From NCBI RefSeq assembly GCF_051401765.1, contig NW_027480422.1, positions 29,530,001 through 29,594,000 of the forward strand: 64,000 nucleotides of DNA, given 5' to 3'. Under the pieces are notes generated by a model that searched no databases, was not told the origin of the DNA, and saw only the letters and a list, made by a program, of their open reading frames with translations. This document shows, piece after piece, positions 53,605 through 64,000 of this stretch. A program made the translations under genes and the position numbers. Source of the DNA: Calliopsis andreniformis (Eukaryota; Arthropoda; Insecta; Hymenoptera; Andrenidae). Position 1 is the stretch's first letter. Each line of letters starts with the position of its first letter.

Positions 53605-54335
53605 AAAATACAATATAAATACACCGGTTTTTCCATCGTATAACAGGAATAATTGCAACCAGTCTGATAGTTATGGTCACTTCTATGTTCCGGGCAACCT
53701 AGGCTTCACCCTAGGGCGTTGCTCCACCACATGGAATAGCTACGGCCTTAGGAGTCAACGCCAGAGGCATAAAATACAAAGTAAATACAACAGTTTTTCC
53801 ATCGTATAACAAGAATAATTGCAACCAGTGTGAAAGTGATGGTCATTTCTACATTCCGGGCAACCTAGGCTTCACTCTAGGGCGTTGCTCCACCAGATGG
53901 TATAGTTAGGGCCTAAGAAGTGAACGCCAGAAGTATAAAATACAATATAAATACAACAGTTTTTCCCTTGTATCACAGGAATAATTGCAACCAGTGTGAA
54001 AGCTATGGTCATTTCTACGTTCCGGGCAACCTAGGCTTCACCCTAGGGCGTTGCTCCACCACATCGAATAGCTACGGCCTTAGGAGTCAACGCCAGAGGC
54101 ATAAAATACAAAATAAATACAACAGTTTTTCCATCGTATAACAAGAATAATTGCAACCAGTGTGAAAGTGATGGTCCTTTCTACATTCCGGGCAACCTAG
54201 GCTTCACTCTAGGGCGTTGCTCTACCAGATCGAATAGTTAGGGCCTAAGAAGTCAACGCCAGAAGAATAAAGTACAATATAAATACAACAGTTTTTCCAT
54301 CGTATAACAGGAATAATTGCAACCAGTGTGAAAGA
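53605..54335. repeat. Duplicated segment I, copy 1
   Basis: About 4.4 monomers repeated at 58,086-58,816, offset 4,481 bp (27 monomers). Shared variants are 'agtctgatagttatgg', 'accacatggaatagc', 'ccagatggtatag', 'cttgtatcacagg' and 'gatggtcctttctacattcc'. The segment also contains a dimer-period internal repeat ('cgtataacaagaataattgc' about 332 bp apart). Confidence 0.85.
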
Positions 54336-54589
54336 TATGGCCATTTCTACGTTCGGGGCACCATAGGCTTCACTCTAGGGCGTTGCTGCACCATATCGAA
54401 TAGGTACGGCCTTAGAAGTCAACGCCATAACTATAAAAAACAATGTAAATACAACAGTTTTTCAATTGTATAAAACGAATAATTGCAAACAGTGTGGAGC
54501 GAATGGTCATTTCTACTTTCCAGGCAACCTAGGTTTCGCTCTAGGGCGTTGGTCCACCAGATCGTGTAGCAAGGGCCTTAGAAGTCAAC

Positions 54590-55858
54590 GCCAGAAGCAT
54601 AAAATAAAATAAAAATACAGCAGTTTTTTCATCGTATAACAGGAATAATTGTAACAAGCCAGAAGGTAATGGTCACTTCTACGTTCCGGGCAATCTAGGC
54701 TTCACACTAGGGCATTGCTCCACCACATCGAATAGCTACGGCCTTAGAAGTCAACGCCATAACTATAAAATACAATATAAATACAACAGTCTTTTCATTG
54801 TTTAAAACAAATAATTGCAACCAGTATGAAAGTTATGGTCATTTCTACGCTCCGGGCAACCTAGGCTTCACTCTAGGGCATTGGTCCACCACATCGAATA
54901 GCTACGGCCTTAGAAGTCAACGCCATCAATATAAAATACAATATAAATACAACAGTTTTTCCATTGTATAAAATGAATAATTGCAATCAGTATGAAGGTT
55001 ATGGTCATTTCTACGTTTCGGGCAACCTAGGCTTCACTCTAGGCGTTGCTCCACCAGATCCAATAGTTAGGGCCTAAGAAGTCAACGCCAGAAGCATAAC
55101 GTACAATAAAAATCCAACAGTTTGTCCATCGTATAACAGGAATAATTGCAACCAGTGTGAAAGTAATGATCATTTCTACGTTCCGGGCAACCTCGGTTTC
55201 GCTCTAGGGCGTTGCTCCACCACACCGAATAGTTAGGGCCTTAGAAGTCAACGCCATAACTATAAAATACAATATAAATACAACAGTCTTTTCATTGTAT
55301 AAAATGAATAATTGCAAACAGTGTGGAAGTAATGGTTATTTCTACGTTCCGGGCAACCTACGCTTCACGCTATGGCGTTGCTCCACCACATCGAATAGCT
55401 ACGGCCTTAGGTGTCAACGCCAGTGGCACAACATGCAATATAAGTACAACAGTTTTTCCATCGTATAAAACGAATGATTGCAATCAGTATGAAGGTTATG
55501 GTCATTTCTACGTTCCGTGCAACCTAGGCTTCACTCTAGGGCGTTGGTCCACCAGGTCGAATAGTTAGGGCCTTAGAAAACAACTCCAGGCGCATAAAGT
55601 ACAATATAAATACAACAGATTTTCCATCGAATAAAACGAATAATTGCAATCAGTATGAGAGTTATGGTCATTTCTACGTTCCGGGCAACCTAGGCTTCAC
55701 GCTATGGCGTTGCTCCACCACATCGAATAGCTACGGCCTTAGGTGTCAACGCCAGAGGCACAACATGCAATATAAGTACAACAGTTTTTCCATCGTATAA
55801 AACGAATAATAGCAATCAGTATGAAGGTTACGGTCATTTCTACGTTCCGGGCAACCTA
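54590..55858. repeat. Higher-order block, partial copy III
   Basis: Matches 50,111 onward at an offset of 4,479 bp and copy I at 8,793 bp. Unlike copy II it still has the two monomers missing there, so it derives from an undeleted version. It ends near 55,858, where 'ctttactctaggg' begins a different monomer. Confidence 0.83.
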
Positions 55859-58085
55859 GGCTTTACTCTAGGGCGTTGCTCCACCACATCGAATATCTAC
55901 GGCCTTAGAAGTCAACGCCTGAAGCATAAAATATAATATAAATACAACAGTTCTTCCGTAGTATAACAGGAATAATAGCAACCAGAGTGAAGGTGATGGT
56001 CATTTCTACGTCCCGCGCAGCCTAGGCTTCACTCTAGGGCGTTGCTCCACCAGATCGAATAGCTAGGGACTTAGAAGTCAACGCTAGAAGCGTAAAATAG
56101 AATAAAAATACAGCAGTTTTACCATCGTATAAAACGAATAATTGCAACCAGTATGCATGTTATGGCCATTTCTACGTTCCGGGCAACCTAGGCTTCACTC
56201 TAAGGCGTTGGTCCACCAGATTCAATAGCTAGGGCCTAACAAGTCAACGCCAGGAGCACCAAATACAAAATAAATACAACAGTTTTTCCATCGTATAAAA
56301 CCAATAATTGCAACCTGTATGAAAGCTATGGTCATTTCTACGTTCCGTGCAACCTAGGCTTCACTCTAGGGCGTTGCTCAACCACATCGAATAGCTACGG
56401 CCCTAGAAGACAACGCCATAACTATAAAAGACAATATAAATACAACAGTCTTTCCATCGTATAAAACGAATAATTGCATCCAGTCTGATAGTTATGGTCA
56501 TTTCTACGTTCCGGGCAATCTAGGCTTCTCTCTGGGGCGTTGCTCCACCAGATCGAATAGTTAGGGCCTAAGAAGTCAACGCCAGAAGCATAAAATGCAA
56601 TAGAAGTACGACAGTTTTTCCATCGTATAACATGTATAATTGCAACCAGTGTGAAAGTAATGGTCATTTCTATGTTCCGGGTAACCTAGGCTTCACTCTA
56701 GGACGTTGCTCCACCAGATAGAATAGCTAGGGACTTAGAATTCAGTGAGAGAAGAATAAAATACAACATATGTACAACGGTTTGTCCATCGTATAAAATG
56801 TATAATTGCAAGCCGTGTGAAGGTAATGGTCATTTCTACGTTCTGGGCAACCTAGGCTTCACTCTAGAGCGTTGCTCCACCAGATCGAATAGTTAGGGCC
56901 TTAGATGTCAACGCCCGAAGCATAAAATACAAAATAAATAGAACAGCTTTTCCATTGTATAAAACGAATAATTGCAACCAGTGTGAAAGATATGGTCATT
57001 TGTACGATACGTACAACCTAGGCTTCACTCTAGGGCGTCGTTCCACCAAATCGAATATTTAGGGACTAAGAAGTCTACGCCAGAAGCATAAAATACATTA
57101 CAAATACAACAGCTTTTCCATCGTATAACAGGAATAATTGCAACCAGTGTGGAGGATATGGACATTACTACGTTCCGGGAAACCTAGGCTTCACTCTAGG
57201 GCGTTGCTGGACCACATCGAATAGCTATTGCCTTAGAAGTCAACGCAAAAAGCATTAAATACAATATAAATACAACAGCTTTTCCACCGTATATCAGGAA
57301 TAATTGCAAACAGTGTGAAAGATATGGTCATTTCTACGTTCCGGGCAACCTAGGCTTTACTCTAGGGCGTTGCTCCACCACATCGAATAGTTAGGGACTT
57401 AGAAATCAATTCCGGACGCATAAAATACAATAAAAATGCAGCAGTTTTTTCATCGTATAACAGGAATAATTGCAACAAGCCAGAAGGTAATGGTGACTTC
57501 TACGTTCCGGGCAATCTAGGCTTCACTCTAGAGCGTTGCTCCACCAGATCGAATAGCAAGGGCCATAGAAGTCAACGCCAGAAGCATAAAATAAAATATA
57601 AATACAACAGTTATTCCATCGTATAACAGGAATAATTACAACCAGTGTGAAAGTAATGGGCATTTCTAGGTTCCGTGCAACCTAGGCTTCATTCTAGGGC
57701 GTTGGTCCACCAGGTCGAATAGTTAGGGCCTTAGAAAACAACTCCAGACGCATAAAGTACAATATAAATACAACAGATTTTCAATCGAATAATACGAACA
57801 ATTGCAATCAGTATGAGTGTTATGGCCATTTCTACGTTCCGGGCAACCTGGGCTTCACCGGAGGTCGTTGCTCCACCAGATCCAATAGTTAGGACCTAAG
57901 AAGTCAACGCCAGAAGCATAAAATACAAAATAGATAGAACAGTTTTTCCATCGTATAACAGGAAGAATTGCAACCAGTGTGAAAGTGTTGGTCATTTCTA
58001 CGTTCCGGGCTACCTAGGCTTCACTCTAGGGCGTTGTTCCTCCAGATCGAATAGCTAGGGCCTAAGAAGTCTACACCAGAAGCAT
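55859..58085. repeat. Diverged satellite monomers
   Basis: About 13 monomers. 56,985-57,365 keeps the monomer order of 21,965-22,345. 57,640-58,030 repeats at 61,290-61,680 (3,648 bp, 22 monomers), with 'ctaggttccgtgcaacc' and 'cttcaccggagg' as markers. Confidence 0.8.
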
Positions 58086-58816
58086 AAAATACAATATAAA
58101 TACAACGGTTTTTCCATCGTATAACAGGAATAATTGCAACCAGTCTGATAGTTATGGTCACTTCTACGTTCCGGGCAACCTAGGCTTCACCCTAGGGCGT
58201 TGCTCCACCACATGGAATAGCTACGGCCTTAGGAGTCAACGCCAGAGGCATAAAATACAAAGTAAATACAACAGTTTTTCCATCGTATAACAAGAATAAT
58301 TGCAACCAGTGTGAAAGTGATGGTCATTTCTACATTCCGGGCAACCTAGGCTTCACTCTAGGGCGTTGCTCCACCAGATGGTATAGTTAGGGCCTAAGAA
58401 GTGAACGCCAGAAGCATAAAATACAATATAAATGCAACAGTTTTTCCCTTGTATCACAGGAATAATTGCAACCAGTGTGCAAGCTATGGTCATTTCTACG
58501 TTCCGGGCAACATAGGCTTCACCCTAGGGCGTTGCTCCACCACATCGAATAGCTACGGCCTTAGGAGTCAACGCCAGAGGCATAAAATACAAAATAAATA
58601 CAACAGTTTTTCCATCGTATAACAAGAATAATTGCAACGAGTGTGAAAGTGATGGTCCTTTCTACATTCCGGGCAACCTAGGCTTCACTCTAGGGCGTTG
58701 CTCTACCAGATCGAATAGTTAGGGCCTAAGAAGTCAACGCCAGAAGAATAAAGTACAATATAAATACAACAGTTTTTCCATCGTATAACAGGAATAATTG
58801 CAACCAGTGTGAAAGA
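58086..58816. repeat. Duplicated segment I, copy 2
   Basis: Second copy of 53,605-54,335 with few substitutions ('gtgtgcaagctatgg' against 'gtgtgaaagctatgg'). Confidence 0.85.
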
Positions 58817-58914
58817 TATGGTCATTTCTACGTTCCGGGCAACCTAGGCCTCACTCTAGGCGTTGCTCTACCAGATCCAATAGTTAGGGCCTAAGAAGTC
58901 AACGCCCGAAGCAT

Positions 58915-59850
58915 AAAATGCAATATAAATACAACAGTTTGTCCACTGTATAATATGAATAATTTCAAACAGTGTGGAAGTAATGGTAATTTCTACGTTC
59001 CGGGCAACCTAGGCTTCACTCTAGGGCGTTGCTCCACCACTTCGAATATCTACGGCCTTAGAAGTCAACGCCTGAATCATAAAATATAATATAAATACAA
59101 CAGTTTTTCCATCGTATAAAACCAATAATTGCAACCAGTATGATAGCTATGGTCATTTCTACATTCCGGGCAACCTAGGCTTCACCCTAGGGCGTTGCTC
59201 AACCACATCGCATAGCTACGGCCCTAGAAGACAACGCCACAACTATAAAATACAATATAAATAGAACAGTCTTTCCATCGTATAAAACGAATAATTGCGA
59301 CGAGTCTGATAGTTATGGTCATTTCTACGTGCCGGGCAATGTAGGCTTCTCTCTAGGGCATTGCTCCACCAGATCGAATAGCTAGGGACTTAGAAGTCAA
59401 CGCCAGAAGCATAAAATACAATATAAATACAATAGATTTTCCATCGTATAAAACGAATAATTGCACCCAGTATGAAAGTTATGGTCATTTCTACGTTCCG
59501 GGCAACCTAGGCTTCACCCTAGGGCGTTGCTCCACCAGATCCAATAGCTATGACGTTAGAAGTCAGCGCCCGAAGCTAGAAATACAATAAAAAAAAAAGT
59601 TTTTCCATCGTATAACAGGAATAATTGCCACCGGTGTGAAAGTGATGGTCATTTTTGCATTCCGGGCAACCTAGCCTTCACTCTAGGGCGTTGCTCCTCC
59701 AGATAGAATAGTTAGGGCCCAGGAAGTCAACGCCAGAAGCATAAAATACAATATAAACACAACAGTTTTTCCCTTGTATAACAGGAATAATTGCAACCAG
59801 TGAGAAAGGTATGGTCATTTCTACGTTCCGGGCAACCTAGGCTTCAGTCT
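58915..59850. repeat. Distant copy of part of higher-order block (H3)
   Basis: About 5.6 monomers matching 47,965-48,900 at an offset of 10,950 bp (66 monomers), falling to 10,948 bp after a shorter A-run at 59,589-59,598. Markers are 'aatttcaaacagtg', 'accacttcgaatatc', 'attgcgacgagtctg' and 'gaagctagaaatac'. Confidence 0.83.
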
Positions 59851-60949
59851 AGGGCGTTGCTCCACCACATCGCATAGCTACGGCCCTAGAAGTCAACGCC
59901 TGAAACATAAAATATAATATAAATACAACAGTTTTTCCATCGTGTAACAGGAATAATTGCAACCAGTGTGAAAGACATGGTCATTTCTACGTTCCGGGCA
60001 ACCTAGACTTCACTCTAGGGAGTTGCTCCACCACATCGAATAGCTACGGCCTTAGAAGTCAACGCCATAACTATAAAAAACAATATAAATACAACAGTTT
60101 TTCCATTGTATAAGACGAATAATTGCAAACAGTGTGGAGGTAATGGTCATTTCTACTTTCCGGGCAACCTAGGCTTCACTCTAGGGCGTTGCTCCACCAC
60201 ATCGAATAGCTACGGCCTTAGAAGTCAACGCCATAACTATAAAAAACAAAATAAATACAACAGATTTTCCATTGTATAAAACGAATAATTGCAAACAGTG
60301 TAGAGGTAATGGTCATTTCTACTTTCCGGGCAACCTAGACTTCACTCTAGGGCGTTTCTCCACCACATCGAATAGCTACGGCCCTAGAAGTAAACGCCTG
60401 AAGCATAAAATATAATATAAATACAACAGTTTTTCCATCGTATAACACGAATAATTGCAACCAGTGTGAAAGACATGGTCATTTCTACGTTCCGGGCAGC
60501 CTAGGCTTCACTCTAGGGAGTTGCTCCACCACATCGAATAGCTACGGCCTTAGGAGTTAACGCCAGAGGCATAAAATACAAAATAAATACAACAGTTTTT
60601 CCATCGTATAACAAGAATAATTGCAACCAGTGTGAAAGTGATGGTCATTTCTACATTCCGGGCAACCTAGGCTTCACTCCAGGGCGTTGCTCCACCAGAT
60701 CGTATAGTTCGGGCCTAAGAAGTGAACGCCAGAAGCATAAAATACAATATAAATACAACAGTTTTTCCGTGTATCACAGGAATAATTGCAACCAGTGTGA
60801 AAGCTATGGTCATTTCTACGTTCCGGGCAACCTAGGCCTCACTCTAGGGCGTTTCTCCACCACATCGAATAGCTACGGCCCTAGAAGACAACGCCTGAAG
60901 CATAAAATATAATATAAATACAACAGTTTTTCCATCGTATAGCAGGAAT
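59851..60949. repeat. Satellite monomers, no long duplication seen
   Basis: About 6.6 monomers. Neighbours such as 60,060-60,220 and 60,225-60,390 ('gccataactataaaaaacaa', then 'gtgt(g/a)gaggtaatgg') are close relatives, suggesting a one-monomer duplication. Confidence 0.78.
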
Positions 60950-62128
60950 AATTGCAACCAGTGTGAAAGATATGGTCATTTCTACGATACGGGCAACCTA
61001 GGCTTCACTCTAGGGCGTGGTTCCCCCATATCTAATAGTTAGGGCCAAAGAAGCCTACGCCAGAAGCATAAAATACAATATAAATACCACAGTTTTTCCA
61101 TCGTACAACAGGAATAATTGCAACCAGAGTGAAGGTGATGGTCACTTCTACGTTCCGGGCAACCTAGGCTTCACTCTAGAGCGTTGCTCCACCATATCGA
61201 ATAGCAAGGGCCTTAGAAGTCAACGCCAGAAGCATAAAATAAAATATAAATACAACAGTTATTCCATCGTATAACAGGAATAATTACAACCAGTGTGAAA
61301 GTAATTGGCATTTCTAGGTTCCGTGCAACCTGGGATTCACTCTTGGGCGTTGGTCCACCAGGTTGAATAGTTAGGGCCTTAGAAAACAACTCCAGACGCA
61401 TAAAGTACGATATAAATACAACAGATTTTCCATCGAATAATACGAATAATTCCAATCAGTATGAGAGTTATGGTCATTTCTACGTTCCGGGCAACCTGGG
61501 CTTCACCGGAGGGCGTTGCTCCACCAGATCCAGTAGTTAGGACCTAAGAAGTCAACGCCAGAAGAATAAAATACAAAATAGATACAACAGTTTTTCCATC
61601 GTATAACAAGAATAATTGCAACCAGTGTGAAAGTGATGGTCATTTCTACGTTCCGGGCAACCCAGGCTTCACTCTAGGGCGTTGTTCCACCAGATCGAAT
61701 AGCTACGGCCTTATGAGTCAACGCCAGACGCACAACATGCAATATAAGTACAACAGTTCTTCCATCGTATAAAACGAATAATTGCAATCAGTATGAAGGT
61801 TATGGTCATTTCTACGTTCCGGGCAACCTAGGCTTCACTCTAGGCGTTACTCCACCAGATCCAATAGTTAGGGCCTAAGAAGTCAACGCCAGAAGCATAA
61901 CGTACAATAAAAATCCAACAGTTTGTCCATCGTATAACAGGAATAATTGCAACCAGTGTGAAAGCTATGGTCATTTCTACGTTCCGGGCAACCTAGGCTT
62001 CACTCTAGGGCGTTGCTCCACCACATCGAATAGTTAGCGCCTTAGAAGTCAATGACAGAAGCATAAAATACATAATAGATACAACAGTTTTTCCATCGTA
62101 TAACAGGAGTAATTGCAACCAGTGTGAA
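60950..62128. repeat. Duplicated segment J, copy 1
   Basis: About seven monomers repeated in 62,609-63,953, first at an offset of 1,659 bp (10 monomers) and then at 1,825 bp (11 monomers). Markers are 'gcgtggttcccccatat', 'cagagtgaaggtgatgg', 'ctaggttccgtgcaacc' and 'cttcaccggaggg'. Confidence 0.85.
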
Positions 62129-62608
62129 AGGTATGGTCATTTCTACGTTCCGGGCAACCTAGGCTTCAGTCTAGGGCATTGGTCCACCACATCGAATAGT
62201 TAGCGCCTTAGAAGTCAATGCCAGAAGCATAAAATACAAAATAGATACAACAGTTTTTCCTACGTATAACAGGAGTAATTGCAACCAGTGTGAAAGGTAT
62301 GGTCATTTCTACGTTCCGGGCAACCTAGGCTTCACCGTAGGGCGTTGCTCCAGCACATCGAATAGCTACGGCCTCAGAAGTCAACGCCATAACTATAAAA
62401 AACAATGTAAATACAACAGTTTTTCCATTGTATAAAACGAATAATTGCAAACAGTGTGGAGGCAATGGTCATTTCCACCTTTCGGGCAACCTAGGTTTCG
62501 CTCTAGGGCGTTGGTCCACCAGATCGAATAGCAAGGGCCTTAGAAGTCAACGCCAGAAGCATAAAATACAATAGAAATACAACAGTTTTTCCATCGTATA
62601 ACAGGAAT

Positions 62609-63953
62609 AATTGCAACCAGTGTGAAAGATATGGTCATTTCTACGATACGGGCAACCTAGGCTTCACTCTAAGGCGTGGTTCCCCCATATCTAATAGTTA
62701 GGGCCTAAGAAGCCTACGCCAGAAGCATAAAATACAATATAAATACCACAGTTTTTCCATCGTACAACAGGAATAATTGCAACCAGAGTGAAGGTGATGG
62801 TCACTTCTACGTTCCGGGCAACCTAGGCTTCACTCTAGGGCGTGGTTCCCCCATATGTAATAGTTAGGGCCTAAGAAGCCTACGCCAGAAGCATAAAATA
62901 CAATATAAATACCACAGTTTTTCCATCGTACAACAGGAATAATTGCAACCAGAGTGAAGGTGATGGTCACTTCTACGTTCCGGGCAACCTAGGCTTCACT
63001 CTAGTGCGTTGCTCCACCATATCGAATAGCAAGGGCCTTAGAAGTCAACGCCAGAAGCATAAAATAAAATATAAATACAACAGTTATTCCATCGTATAAC
63101 AGGAATAATTACAACCAGTGTGAAAGTAATTGGCATTCCTAGGTTCCGTGCAACCTGCGCTTCACTCTTGGGCGTTGGTCCACCAGGTTGAATGGTTAGG
63201 GCCTTAGAAAACAACTCCAGACGCATAAAGTACGATATAAATACAACAGATTTTCCATGGAATAATACGAATAATTGCAATCAGTATGAGAGTTATGGTC
63301 ATTTCTACGTTCCGGGCAACCTGGGCTTCACCGGAGGGCGTTGCTCCACCAGATCCAGTAGTTAGGACCTAAGAAGTCAACGCCAGAAGAATAAAATACA
63401 AAATAGATACAACAGTTTTTCCATCGTATAACAGGAATAATTGCAACCAGTGTGAAAGTGATGGTCATTTCTACGTTCCGGGCAACCCAGGCTTCACTCT
63501 AGGACGTTGTTCCACCAGATCGAATAGCTACGGCCTTAGGAGTCAACGCCAGAGGCATAACATGCAATATAAGTATAACAGTTCTTCCATCGTATAAAAC
63601 GAATAATTGCAATCAGTATGAAGGTTATGGTCATTTCTACGTTCCGGGCAACCTAGGCTTCACTCTAGGCGTTACTCCACCAGATCCAATAGTTAGGGCC
63701 TAAGAAGTCAACGCCAGAAGCATAACGTACAATAAAAATCCAACAGTTTGTCCATCGTATAACAGGAATAATTGCAACCAGTGTGAAAGCTATGGTCATT
63801 TCTACGTTCCGGGCAACCTAGGCTTCACTCTAGGGCGTTGCTCCACCACATCGAATAGTTAGCGCCTTAGAAGTCAATGACAGAAGCATAAAATACAAAA
63901 TAGATACAACAGTTTTTCCATCGTATAACAGGAGTAATTGCAACCAGTGTGAA
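62609..63953. repeat. Duplicated segment J, copy 2, with extra tandem monomer
   Basis: Same order as copy 1, but the 'gtggttcccccatat' monomer occurs twice (62,676 and 62,842, 166 bp apart). This accounts for the offset step from 1,659 to 1,825 bp. Just upstream, the 'agttagcgcctt' monomers at 62,036 and 62,202 are another 166-bp tandem pair. Confidence 0.85.
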
Positions 63954-64000
63954 AGTAATGAACATTTCTACGTTCCGGGCAACCTAGGTTTCGCTCTAGG

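Larger units (their letters stand above)
1..64000. repeat. 166-bp satellite DNA array, uninterrupted
   Basis: The whole window is one tandem satellite. The word gttccgggca, or a close variant, recurs every 166 bp (91, 257, 423, 589, 755 and on to 63,972), and I saw no stretch that does not read as this monomer. All copies lie in the same orientation. Monomers differ from each other at many positions, yet some blocks are almost identical over kilobases, so old and recent copies are mixed. Single-base length variants (165 and 167 bp) are common. Long homogeneous arrays of nucleosome-sized monomers are characteristic of eukaryotic centromeric or pericentromeric heterochromatin; that role is inferred here, not shown. 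No gene, RNA gene, transposon or unique spacer is recognisable. Confidence 0.98.

Noticed and set aside
1..64000. CRISPR-like array (regular repeats with variable segments)
   Set aside because: The full 166-bp unit is homologous between copies with no unique spacers, and no cas gene is present.
1..64000. Species assignment by monomer length (Medicago or Prunus satellites of about 166 bp)
   Set aside because: I recall only the lengths, not the sequences, and cannot search; many unrelated satellites share this length.

Overview
The window is satellite DNA from end to end. One monomer of about 166 bp repeats head-to-tail, always in the same orientation, from base 1 to base 64,000. An anchor word (gttccgggca) starts at 91, 257, 423, 589 and 755, exactly 166 bp apart, and its last copy starts at 63,972; this fits about 385 monomers with a mean near 165.9 bp. 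I see no protein-coding gene, tRNA, rRNA, transposon, CRISPR array or unique spacer, and both array edges lie outside the window. Such an array is typical of a eukaryotic centromeric or pericentromeric region. I cannot name the species. Satellites of about 166 bp are known from plants (Medicago and Prunus are two length matches I recall), but length alone identifies nothing.

Each monomer has two halves. One is A+T-rich, from 'gcataaaatac' to 'ggaataattgc'. The other is more G+C-rich and better conserved, from 'ggtcatttctacgttccggg' to 'ccaccagatcgaatag'. The G+C-rich half carries an imperfect dyad with paired CTAG cores. The approximate consensus is about 42% G+C. Because 166 = 3x55+1, every reading frame shifts at each monomer. 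All open frames of 60-103 codons are passages through the repeat, mostly on the minus strand, and are not genes.

The information lies in the larger-scale order. Layout: 1-3,893 diverged monomers with a six-monomer-offset duplication; 3,894-8,369 and 8,370-12,845 two near-identical tandem copies of a 27-monomer block (4,476 bp), whose right part is a dimeric (about 331 bp) repeat; 12,846-19,145 a mosaic of pieces of that block with 12- and 21-monomer-offset duplications and an exact 332-bp tandem duplication; 19,146-24,295 diverged monomers; 24,296-36,652 a mosaic of long duplications (18, 21, 32, 39 and 54 monomers) in which one core block occurs four times; 36,653-43,969 mostly diverged monomers with short duplications; 43,970-59,850 a second higher-order region built on 26-27-monomer spacings with clean dimer deletions; 59,851-64,000 diverged monomers and an 11-monomer-offset duplication containing an extra tandem monomer.

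Every offset I measured is an integer number of monomers. This fits unequal exchange, gene conversion or replication-template switching between monomers in register. I did not find an undescribed gene system. What deserves a second look is the record of recent rearrangement, the shared dyad, and the complete absence of interruption over 64 kb. Coordinates of block edges were read by eye and may be off by some tens of bases.
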